Positions 25,505-31,999 of a DNA stretch of 38,572 bases are shown here, in pieces; position 1 is the stretch's first letter; the number at the start of each line of letters is the position of its first letter. The notes beneath the pieces are model-generated. The model worked only from the letters and a program-made list of their open reading frames with translations, was not told the origin of the DNA and searched no databases. Made by a program: the position numbers and the translations under genes. This stretch comes from Bacteroides sp. (GTDB lineage: Bacteria > Bacteroidota > Bacteroidia > Bacteroidales > Bacteroidaceae), in assembly GCF_029057325.1 (NCBI RefSeq), contig NZ_JAICZW010000200.1, forward strand, positions 1 to 38,572. The letters are read 5' to 3'.

Positions 25505-25614
25505 GCTCCGTACCAAGGCCTTACCAACTCCATACCTTCTTCGGACGTTCTTCGGATAAAAGTACTTTTATATGGAGAAGGTACGGAGCAGGTACGAAGG
25601 AGATACGGAGCAGA
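25505..25614. repeat. Inverted repeat with GCTCCGTACC ends
   Basis: GCTCCGTACC (25505-25514) pairs perfectly with GGTACGGAGC (25580-25589). Between them lies the palindrome AAAAGTACTTTT (25558-25569). The right side continues with variants of GGTACGGAGCA about 12-16 bases apart. Confidence 0.6.
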
Positions 25615-25796
25615 CTATGCTGTAGGGCCGATTTTTGAGGCCGCTGAAGGCATGAATTGATGGTTGACTCATATTGTATGCGAATTGGTGGAAAGGATTG
25701 AAATGTCAATAATTGTTTATGAATAATATCTGCCTGAGCTTATTCGGGACGAAAGAAGAAATCTCGGACAAATTTTCAATTACATTTATTTTTCAC

Positions 25797-25804
25797 TATT
25801 TTTG
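25797..25804 (+). promoter_or_regulatory. Candidate -7 promoter element of the DUF4738-like gene
   Basis: TATTTTTG fits TAnnTTTG and lies 27 bases before the ATG. Confidence 0.5.
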
Positions 25805-25831
25805 TCACCCGATTCATGCTAAAAAAGAACA

Positions 25832-26389
25832 ATGAAGAATATTATTTTTTATGTGTGGGCGTGTGCGGCTGTGGGCTTGTTTGCCTCTTGTTCGTCGCAG
25901 GAACAGCGTCGGGACGATAGCTTGTTGATACAGATGCAGGATAGTGCGGTCATTGGCGGTCCGCAACGGATGCAAGTATCTGATGTGAAAACTACTTTTA
26001 CTTATAAGGGAAAAGAGTATCAATCGTCTGTGGTGCGCCGCCCCGATGAAACGTTGCCCGTGGTGTCGGTTGAGGAAGAAGGAAAGTATTATGACAACCG
26101 TATCACGCTGCGCATCAGTTGCGGTGGCAAGCAGGTGGTGGACAAGGTGTTCACTAAAGAGAGCTTTGCCTCGCTGGTTGATGCCAAGTTTATGAAATAT
26201 GCCGTGCTCGAAGGGTTGGTCTATAGTGAGACAACGGATGGAGGGATTATTTACGCCGCCAGTGTGGGCTATCCGCAATCCGACCTCTACGTGCCTATCC
26301 GGCTGACCATTACCGCCGATGGCAAAATCTCCATGTCGAAAGAAGAACTGATGGAGGAGTATCGGGGAGGCGAAGAAGCAAAGGAGTAA
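25832..26389 (+). CDS. DUF4738-like lipoprotein
   Basis: A 185-residue lipoprotein with lipobox LFASC (Cys20), followed by SSQEQRRDDS. The mature part is beta-rich (TTFTYKGKEYQSSVVRRPDE, DNRITLRISCGGKQVVDKVF, SFASLVDAKFMKYAVLEGLV) and matches my memory of the Bacteroidales family DUF4738. Function is unknown. The acidic residues do not follow the cysteine directly, so it may stay on the periplasmic side. The thioesterase gene starts 34 bases after its stop, so both are probably one transcript. Confidence 0.78.
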   Translation: MKNIIFYVWACAAVGLFASCSSQEQRRDDSLLIQMQDSAVIGGPQRMQVSDVKTTFTYKGKEYQSSVVRRPDETLPVVSVEEEGKYYDNRITLRISCGGKQVVDKVFTKESFASLVDAKFMKYAVLEGLVYSETTDGGIIYAASVGYPQSDLYVPIRLTITADGKISMSKEELMEEYRGGEEAKE

Positions 26390-26423
26390 TCCGTCTCTTC
26401 TAAATTTTGAATAGATAGAAACC

Positions 26424-26915
26424 ATGAAGAAGATAATAAACCCCTGGAAGGATATGGAGGGCTACAATTGTTTCGGGTGCTCTCCGGATAATGAATCCGG
26501 TGTACGGATGGAGTTTTATGAGGACGGTGACGAGATTGTAAGCATCTGGAAGCCGCGCCCGGAGTTTCAAGGATGGCTGAATACGTTGCATGGCGGCATT
26601 CAGTCGGTGCTGTTGGATGAAATCTGTGGTTGGGTGGTCTTCCGTAAGTTGCAGACCGCCGGCGTGACCTCGAAGATGGAAACCCGTTTCCGCAAGTCCA
26701 TATCGACCAACGATACTCATTTGGTCTTGCGGGCCTCGATGCGTGAGCAGAAGCGGAATTTGGCTCTGATAGAGGCACGCTTGTATAACAGTGCCGGCGA
26801 ATTGTGTACGGAAGCGCTTTGCACCTACTTCACCTTCCCGAAGGAGAAGGCGGAAACGGAAATGTATTTCAAGCGTTGCGATGTAGAAGCAGAGGAGATA
26901 TTGCCGTTAATTTGA
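26424..26915 (+). CDS. PaaI-like hotdog-fold thioesterase
   Basis: A 163-residue cytoplasmic protein of the hotdog fold, likely an acyl-CoA thioesterase. The family core is clear: WLNTLHGGIQSVLLDEICGW, with the conserved HGG and the acidic residue of the following helix, and then SKMETRFRKSISTND and LALIEARLYNSAGELCTEAL. The N-terminal NCFGCSPDNESGVRMEF is usual in this subgroup. The substrate is unknown. It lies 34 bases after the lipoprotein gene and about 100 bases before the his leader peptide. Confidence 0.87.
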   Translation: MKKIINPWKDMEGYNCFGCSPDNESGVRMEFYEDGDEIVSIWKPRPEFQGWLNTLHGGIQSVLLDEICGWVVFRKLQTAGVTSKMETRFRKSISTNDTHLVLRASMREQKRNLALIEARLYNSAGELCTEALCTYFTFPKEKAETEMYFKRCDVEAEEILPLI

Positions 26916-26964
26916 ACCTCATTCTTTGAATTTTTAATTAAAAACAAATATTCTGTGATAATTG

Positions 26965-26996
26965 TTTGCTTGTTTCATAGCTTTAATTTATTTTTG
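26965..26996 (+). promoter_or_regulatory. Promoter of the his operon
   Basis: TTTG (26965-26968), a 20-base spacer and TATTTTTG (26989-26996) match both elements of the Bacteroides consensus. Transcription would start near 27003, giving a leader of about 230 bases before hisG. Confidence 0.8.
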
Positions 26997-27016
26997 TCGC
27001 GTTAAAACAGAAGAAT

Positions 27017-27064
27017 ATGAAAAAATGCGTTGCACATCATCATCATCATTATCCTGACGAGTAA
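27017..27064 (+). CDS. his operon leader peptide
   Basis: A 15-residue peptide, MKKCVAHHHHHYPDE, with five consecutive CAT (His) codons at 27035-27049 and a TAA stop at 27062-27064. It begins about 14 bases after the predicted transcript start. It would not act as a protein; ribosome stalling on the His codons when charged tRNA-His is scarce would decide the fold of the RNA downstream. An antiterminator segment begins at its stop codon and a terminator follows at 27107-27147. Confidence 0.88.
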   Translation: MKKCVAHHHHHYPDE

Positions 27065-27147
27065 TTCGGTGGGCGTATGAGTGTATGTGTGTGACAGATG
27101 ACATAGAAACGAGGCTTGCCGGATGTGGAGGCAAGCCTCGTTTTTTT
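27064..27147 (+). promoter_or_regulatory. his attenuator: antiterminator and intrinsic terminator
   Basis: Terminator: CGAGGCTTGCC (27110-27120) pairs with GGCAAGCCTCG (27130-27140), 11 perfect pairs, 9-base loop, with AAA/TTT extending the stem, then T7 (27141-27147). Competing antiterminator: ATTCGGTGGGC (27064-27074) pairs with GCTTGCCGGAT (27114-27124), 11 uninterrupted pairs of which four are G-U. A ribosome at the leader stop codon would cover the first strand and allow termination; one stalled on the His codons would leave it free. Pairings were found by eye. Confidence 0.82.
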
Positions 27148-27236
27148 GTTTTTCAAGTCTGCCTGTGGAGAGTGAGGGTGTCTGTGCCCGAAAGGATTAA
27201 AAGAAGAAACAACTATAAAAACAATAGAATAGAATT

Positions 27237-28088
27237 ATGTTAAGAATTGCAGTACAAGCCAAAGGTCGTCTATATGATGAGACAATGTCTTTTTTAGAAG
27301 AGTCGGATATCAAGTTGAGCGCGGCGAAGCGTTCGTTGCTGGTGCAGTCATCCAATTTTCCTATCGAAGTGCTGTTTCTGAGGGATGACGACATCCCACA
27401 ATCGGTGGCTACAGGTGTGGCGGACATCGGCATTGTGGGCGAGAATGAATTTGTGGAGAAGAAGGAGGATGCGGAGATCGTCAAACGGTTGGGCTTCAGT
27501 AAGTGCCGCCTTTCGTTGGCCATTCCGAAGGATATCGACTATCCGGGAGTGCGGTGGTTTGAGGGAAAGAAGATAGCCACCTCTTATCCGGGTATCCTTA
27601 CCGACTACATGAAGGCGCAAGGAGTCGATGCGGACATACACGTCATCACCGGTTCGGTGGAGGTGGCGCCGGGCATTGGTTTGGCTGATGCCATTTTTGA
27701 TATTGTAAGCTCCGGATCTACATTGGTGAGCAACCGTTTGAAGGAGGTGGAAGTGGTGATGAGGTCCGAAGCCTTGCTGATTGGAAACAAGCGTATGAGC
27801 AAGGAGAAGAAGGAGATATTGCGCGAATTGTTGTTCCGCATGGATGCTGTCAAGACGGCGGAGGACAAGAAGTACGTATTGATGAATGCCCCGAAAGAGA
27901 GATTGGACGAGATTGTTGCCGTGCTTCCGGGCATGAAGAGTCCGACGGTGATGCCGTTGGCGCAAGAGGGTTGGTGTTCAGTACATACAGTGCTTGATGA
28001 GAAGTGTTTCTGGGAAATCATCGGCAAGCTGAAAGCGCTGGGCGCGGAAGGCATTCTGGTGCTGCCGATTGAGAAAATGATTGTTTAA
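27237..28088 (+). CDS. hisG: ATP phosphoribosyltransferase, long form
   Basis: First step of histidine synthesis: joins ATP and PRPP to form phosphoribosyl-ATP. At 283 residues it is the long form, with the two-lobed catalytic domain (LRIAVQAKGRLYDETMSFLE, VATGVADIGIVGENEFVE, LADAIFDIVSSGSTLVSN) and a C-terminal ACT-like regulatory domain (about residues 210-283) that binds histidine for feedback inhibition. No HisZ partner is needed. It is the first structural gene after the attenuator; hisD follows after 54 bases. Confidence 0.97.
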   Translation: MLRIAVQAKGRLYDETMSFLEESDIKLSAAKRSLLVQSSNFPIEVLFLRDDDIPQSVATGVADIGIVGENEFVEKKEDAEIVKRLGFSKCRLSLAIPKDIDYPGVRWFEGKKIATSYPGILTDYMKAQGVDADIHVITGSVEVAPGIGLADAIFDIVSSGSTLVSNRLKEVEVVMRSEALLIGNKRMSKEKKEILRELLFRMDAVKTAEDKKYVLMNAPKERLDEIVAVLPGMKSPTVMPLAQEGWCSVHTVLDEKCFWEIIGKLKALGAEGILVLPIEKMIV

Positions 28089-28142
28089 TGGAATGAAGCA
28101 TGAAGAATTTAAGTGATTCCTCATTATTAAAATAGTTTTTTT

Positions 28143-29441
28143 ATGATACTGATAACGAACCCGGATAAATCCCGGTGGCCGGAAATTTTAAAACGTCCGG
28201 TGATGAATATGGAGAACCTGTTTGATACGGTGCGCGGCGTCATCGACCGTGTGAAGACGGAGGGCGACTGTGCTGTGTTGGATTATGAAGAGAAATTTGA
28301 TAAAGTAACACTGGCTTCGTTGGTTGTGTCGGAGGGCGAACTACAGGAAGCAGAACAGCTGGTGAGCGAGGAGCTGAAAGCGGCTATCGCTTTGGCGAAG
28401 CAAAACATCGAGACTTTTCATGCCGCGCAACGCTTTGAAGGCAGGAAGGTACAGACCCGGCCGGGCGTGACTTGTTGGCAAAAGGCGGTTGCCATTGAAA
28501 AGGTGGGATTATACATTCCGGGGGGGACGGCGCCGCTCTTCTCTACGGTGCTGATGCTTGCTGTTCCTGCTAAAATTGCCGGTTGCAAGGAGATTGTGTT
28601 GTGCACTCCGCCGGATAGCCATACGGGCAAGGTGCATCCCGCCGTATTGTATGCCGCCAAAGTGGCGGGTGTGAACCGCATCTTCAAGGCCGGAGGCATA
28701 CAGGCGATAGCTGCTATGGCATACGGAACGGAAAGCGTGCCCAAGGTTTATAAAATATTCGGCCCCGGCAATCAGTATGTCACAGCTGCCAAGCAGTGGG
28801 TGGGGTTGCGTGATGTGGCGATAGACATGCCTGCCGGACCTTCTGAGGTGGAAGTCCTTGCCGATGAGACCGCCAATCCCGTCTTTGTGGCCGCCGACCT
28901 GCTGAGCCAGGCAGAGCATGGAGTGGACAGCCAGGCCATGCTGATTACGACCTCCCGCCGGCTGCAACAGGCTGTCAAGGAGGAGGTGGAACGCCAGTTG
29001 GCACTGCTGCCCCGCAAGGAAATCGCCGAGAAATCTCTTGCCAACAGCAAACTGATTGTGGTGGACAATCTGGAAGAAGCCATTGCGCTTACGAATGCTT
29101 ACGCTCCTGAACACCTGATTTTGGAGGTGGAAGATTACTTGTCCGTAGCCGAACAGATTACGAATGCCGGCTCTGTATTTTTAGGTTCGCTCACTCCGGA
29201 GAGTGCGGGCGATTACGCATCGGGCACCAACCATACCCTGCCCACCAACGGTTATGCCAAAGCGTACAGTGGGGTCAGCCTCGATAGTTTCATCCGTAAG
29301 ATAACCTTCCAGGAGATAACGCCGGAAGGCATACAGGCTATCGGTCCCGCTATTGAGGTGATGGCCGCCAACGAACACCTGGATGCGCATAAGAATGCGG
29401 TCAGTGTCCGGCTGAAAGCGCTGAATACGAAATGTATTTAG
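28143..29441 (+). CDS. hisD: Histidinol dehydrogenase
   Basis: Last two oxidation steps of histidine synthesis, histidinol to histidine with NAD. The 432-residue protein shows the family signatures: GLYIPGGTAPLFSTVLMLAV, KIFGPGNQYVTAAKQWV, AGPSEVEVLADETANP. Zinc ligands and catalytic residues fit the known enzyme: Gln256 and His259 in SQAEHGVDSQ, Glu323 and His324 in AYAPEHLIL, Asp357 in GDYASGTNHTLPT and His416 in HLDAHKNAV. A palindromic element of the CACGGATT family lies between it and hisC. Confidence 0.98.
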   Translation: MILITNPDKSRWPEILKRPVMNMENLFDTVRGVIDRVKTEGDCAVLDYEEKFDKVTLASLVVSEGELQEAEQLVSEELKAAIALAKQNIETFHAAQRFEGRKVQTRPGVTCWQKAVAIEKVGLYIPGGTAPLFSTVLMLAVPAKIAGCKEIVLCTPPDSHTGKVHPAVLYAAKVAGVNRIFKAGGIQAIAAMAYGTESVPKVYKIFGPGNQYVTAAKQWVGLRDVAIDMPAGPSEVEVLADETANPVFVAADLLSQAEHGVDSQAMLITTSRRLQQAVKEEVERQLALLPRKEIAEKSLANSKLIVVDNLEEAIALTNAYAPEHLILEVEDYLSVAEQITNAGSVFLGSLTPESAGDYASGTNHTLPTNGYAKAYSGVSLDSFIRKITFQEITPEGIQAIGPAIEVMAANEHLDAHKNAVSVRLKALNTKCI

Positions 29442-29505
29442 ACACGGATTACGCGGATTAATTAAAGAGAAAACCCGTGTAAATCAGTGTAATCCATGCC
29501 TAAAA
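29437..29505. repeat. Imperfect palindrome of the CACGGATT family (copy 2)
   Basis: TTTAGACACGGATTACGCGG on the left and AATCAGTGTAATCCATGCCT on the right form the arms. It begins at the hisD stop codon and fills most of the gap to hisC. Related copies are at 9858-9932 and 36354-36422. Confidence 0.72.
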
Positions 29506-29553
29506 GAGTCTCTGAAAATAATTATCAATTATCAATTTTTAATTGTCATTTAA

Positions 29554-30594
29554 ATGAAGCCCTTACAATCTCTTACCCGCCCGAATATCTGGAAGCTGAA
29601 ACCTTACTCTTCGGCGCGTGACGAATACAAAGGTGCCGCCGCATCTGTTTTTCTCGATGCTAACGAGAATCCTTATAATATGCCTTACAACCGTTACCCG
29701 GATCCGATGCAGCACGACCTGAAGGCGGAGCTGTCGAAGATAAAGAAGGTGCCTGCCGAGAACATCTTTTTAGGAAACGGCAGTGATGAAGCCATTGACC
29801 TGCTATTTCGTGCTTTTTGCGAACCTCGTGTGGACAATGTGGTGGCTATCGACCCTACATACGGCATGTATCAAGTCTGTGCGGACGTGAATGATATAGA
29901 GTACCGGAAGGTATTGCTGGATGAGCATTTCCAGTTTTCGGCAGACCAACTGCTGGCGGCGACGGACGAACATACAAAGCTGATTTTCCTTTGCTCGCCC
30001 AACAATCCCACCGGCAACGACTTGCTTCGTAGCGAGATAGAGAAACTTGTCCGCTCCTTTGACGGATTGGTGGTTGTGGACGAAGCGTACAATGACTTCT
30101 CCGAAGCTCCTTCTTTTCTGGAAGAGTTGGAGAAGTATCCGAACATCATCGTCTTGCAGACCTTCTCCAAAGCTTGGGGATGTGCCGCCATCCGGTTGGG
30201 TATGGCGTTTGCCTCGCCGGAGATTATCGACATACTCAACAAGATAAAGTATCCCTACAACGTGAACCGGTTGACACAAAAACAGGCCATGGAAATGCTG
30301 TCCCGCTATTACGAGATAGAGCGTTGGGTGAAGACCTTGAAAGAGGAGCGTGGCTTGCTGGAGGCTGAATTTGCCAAACTGCCCTGCACGGTGCGGTTGT
30401 TTCCTTCCGATGCCAATTTCTTTCTGGTGCGTGTGACGGATGCCGTGGCCATTTACAGCTATTTAGTGAAAAAAGGCATCATCGTCCGCAATCGCCATTC
30501 CGTTTCTCTCTGCGGAAACTGTTTGCGTGTGACGGTGGGCACACGCCTTGAGAATGAAACGCTGTTGGAGGCAATGAGAGAATATAGGGGTTAG
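29554..30594 (+). CDS. hisC: Histidinol-phosphate aminotransferase
   Basis: PLP enzyme that converts imidazole-acetol phosphate to histidinol phosphate. The 346-residue protein is a fold-type I aminotransferase: substrate-arm [35 protein letters not shown] and the PLP lysine Lys206 in [16 protein letters not shown], then the phosphate-binding Arg. Ends with [18 protein letters not shown]. 112 bases separate it from hisD and 43 from hisB; the latter gap contains TATCGGCTTTTAACTCC, a variant of a dispersed repeat. Confidence 0.97.
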   Translation: MKPLQSLTRPNIWKLKPYSSARDEYKGAAASVFLDANENPYNMPYNRYPDPMQHDLKAELSKIKKVPAENIFLGNGSDEAIDLLFRAFCEPRVDNVVAIDPTYGMYQVCADVNDIEYRKVLLDEHFQFSADQLLAATDEHTKLIFLCSPNNPTGNDLLRSEIEKLVRSFDGLVVVDEAYNDFSEAPSFLEELEKYPNIIVLQTFSKAWGCAAIRLGMAFASPEIIDILNKIKYPYNVNRLTQKQAMEMLSRYYEIERWVKTLKEERGLLEAEFAKLPCTVRLFPSDANFFLVRVTDAVAIYSYLVKKGIIVRNRHSVSLCGNCLRVTVGTRLENETLLEAMREYRG

Positions 30595-30637
30595 AAGGAG
30601 TATCGGCTTTTAACTCCCTCAAAAAAAAAGAACAACA

Positions 30638-31786
30638 ATGAAAAAAATACTTTTTATCGACCGTGACGGAACATTGGTGATAGAACCTCCCGTTGATTAC
30701 CAGTTGGACTCTTTGGAGAAACTGGAATTTTATCCGAAAGTGATGCGTAACTTAGGTTTTATCCGCAGTAAACTTGATTTTGAGTTTGTGATGGTGACCA
30801 ATCAGGACGGGTTGGGTACCGCCTCCTTTCCCGAAGAAACCTTTTGGCCGGCACACAACCTGCTGATGAAGACCCTGGAGGGAGAAGGCATCACCTTTGA
30901 TGACATTTGCATTGACCGCAGTATGCCCGAAGACAATGCGCCTACCCGCAAGCCACGTACAGGAATGCTTGCCAAATACTTGAACAATCCTGAATATGAC
31001 CTTGCTCAGAGCTTCGTCATCGGCGACCGTCCCACGGACGTGGAATTGGCGAAGAACATAGGCTGTCGGGCCATCTTGCTGCAAGACGGTACCGACTGCT
31101 TGAAATCTGTGACTGAAGGTGGAAGTGCCGCTTGCGAGGGACTTGAAGGCTATTGCGCCCTTGCCACCAAAGATTGGGATAAGGTGGCTGAATTTCTTTT
31201 TGCTGGTGAGCGGAAGGCAGAAGTGCGCCGTACCACTAAAGAGACTGACATCCGCATTGCCCTGAATCTGGACGGGAACGGACATTGCGATATCAGCACC
31301 GGATTGGGCTTCTTCGACCACATGCTGGAGCAGATAGGCAAACATGGCGGCATGGATCTGACCATTCAGGTGAAGGGGGATTTGGAGGTGGACGAGCATC
31401 ATACCATCGAAGATACCGCTCTCGCTTTGGGAGAGTGTCTTTATCAGGCGTTAGGCAGCAAGCGTGGCATTGAACGTTACGGCTATGCCCTCCCGATGGA
31501 TGATTGCCTCTGTCAGGTGTGTCTGGATTTCGGCGGTCGCCCGTGGCTGGTATGGGAGGCTGAGTTCAAGCGTGAGAAGATAGGGGAGATGCCTACCGAA
31601 ATGTTTCTGCACTTCTTCAAGTCGCTGAGTGATGCCGCTAAGATGAACCTTAACATCAAGGCGGAAGGACAGAACGAGCACCACAAGATAGAAGGCATCT
31701 TCAAAGCGTTGGCGCGTGCGCTGAAGATGGCGGTGAAACGGGATATTTATCATTTTGAGCTGCCCAGTTCAAAGGGGGTGCTTTAG
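30638..31786 (+). CDS. hisB: Bifunctional histidinol-phosphatase/imidazoleglycerol-phosphate dehydratase
   Basis: Two steps of histidine synthesis in one 382-residue protein. The N-terminal HAD phosphatase (about 1-190) has Asp8 and Asp10 in [19 protein letters not shown] and [15 protein letters not shown]. The C-terminal dehydratase (about 195-382) has [33 protein letters not shown] and ends LPSSKGVL, with the His-rich manganese-binding motifs. In the E. coli enzyme the phosphatase part holds a zinc-binding Cys/His loop; here the matching stretch [18 protein letters not shown] lacks those residues. hisH, hisA, hisF and hisI do not follow; an unrelated antiporter does. Confidence 0.97.
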   Translation: MKKILFIDRDGTLVIEPPVDYQLDSLEKLEFYPKVMRNLGFIRSKLDFEFVMVTNQDGLGTASFPEETFWPAHNLLMKTLEGEGITFDDICIDRSMPEDNAPTRKPRTGMLAKYLNNPEYDLAQSFVIGDRPTDVELAKNIGCRAILLQDGTDCLKSVTEGGSAACEGLEGYCALATKDWDKVAEFLFAGERKAEVRRTTKETDIRIALNLDGNGHCDISTGLGFFDHMLEQIGKHGGMDLTIQVKGDLEVDEHHTIEDTALALGECLYQALGSKRGIERYGYALPMDDCLCQVCLDFGGRPWLVWEAEFKREKIGEMPTEMFLHFFKSLSDAAKMNLNIKAEGQNEHHKIEGIFKALARALKMAVKRDIYHFELPSSKGVL

Positions 31787-31797
31787 CAAAGCCCCCT
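31773..31797 (+). terminator. Weak candidate hairpin at the end of the his operon
   Basis: AGGGGG (31773-31778) pairs with CCCCCT (31792-31797), with GCTTT/AAAGC partly extending it, overlapping the hisB stop codon. No T-run follows, so true termination here is uncertain. Confidence 0.3.
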
Positions 31798-31832
31798 ATA
31801 ATGTTCGGATATGGTTTCTATGTTGATAGGGG

Positions 31833-31916
31833 TGCAGTGCAGTTTGCCTTCATAAAGTTGCGTTTGGGCTTGATAAAGCTGAGGTTTGTTTTCGTCAAGT
31901 TGACCTTTGTACTATT
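31833..31916. repeat. Degenerate tandem repeat, about four units of 21 bp
   Basis: Units start at 31833 (weak), 31854, 31875 and 31896. The common pattern is AAGYTGNNNTTTG followed by a T-rich half. It lies between hisB and the antiporter gene. The match between units is lower than in the two 22-bp arrays. Confidence 0.55.
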
Positions 31917-31965
31917 AATCCCTGTTTTTTCTTGCCGTATTGTCGCATAAGTCGGGGTTTATCTG

Positions 31966-31973
31966 TAATTTTG
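31966..31973 (+). promoter_or_regulatory. Candidate -7 promoter element of the antiporter gene
   Basis: TAATTTTG fits TAnnTTTG, 26 bases before the ATG. No clear -33 element. Confidence 0.5.
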
Positions 31974-31999
31974 TAGTCGAATAAATATATAAAGTAATT

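Larger units (their letters stand above)
25144..25796. other. Long intergenic region between divergent pheS and DUF4738 genes
   Basis: No believable gene is present in this stretch; a 62-codon minus-strand reading frame (25521-25709) is built from repeats. It contains two palindromic elements (25257-25394 and 25505-25614) and an A/T-rich end before the lipoprotein promoter. Confidence 0.7.

Noticed and set aside
25521..25709. 62-codon open frame on the minus strand
   Set aside because: It consists largely of the GTACGGAG repeat structure.
27141..27236. Riboswitch for the his operon
   Set aside because: The leader peptide and the competing stems explain the region; no known riboswitch core was recognised.
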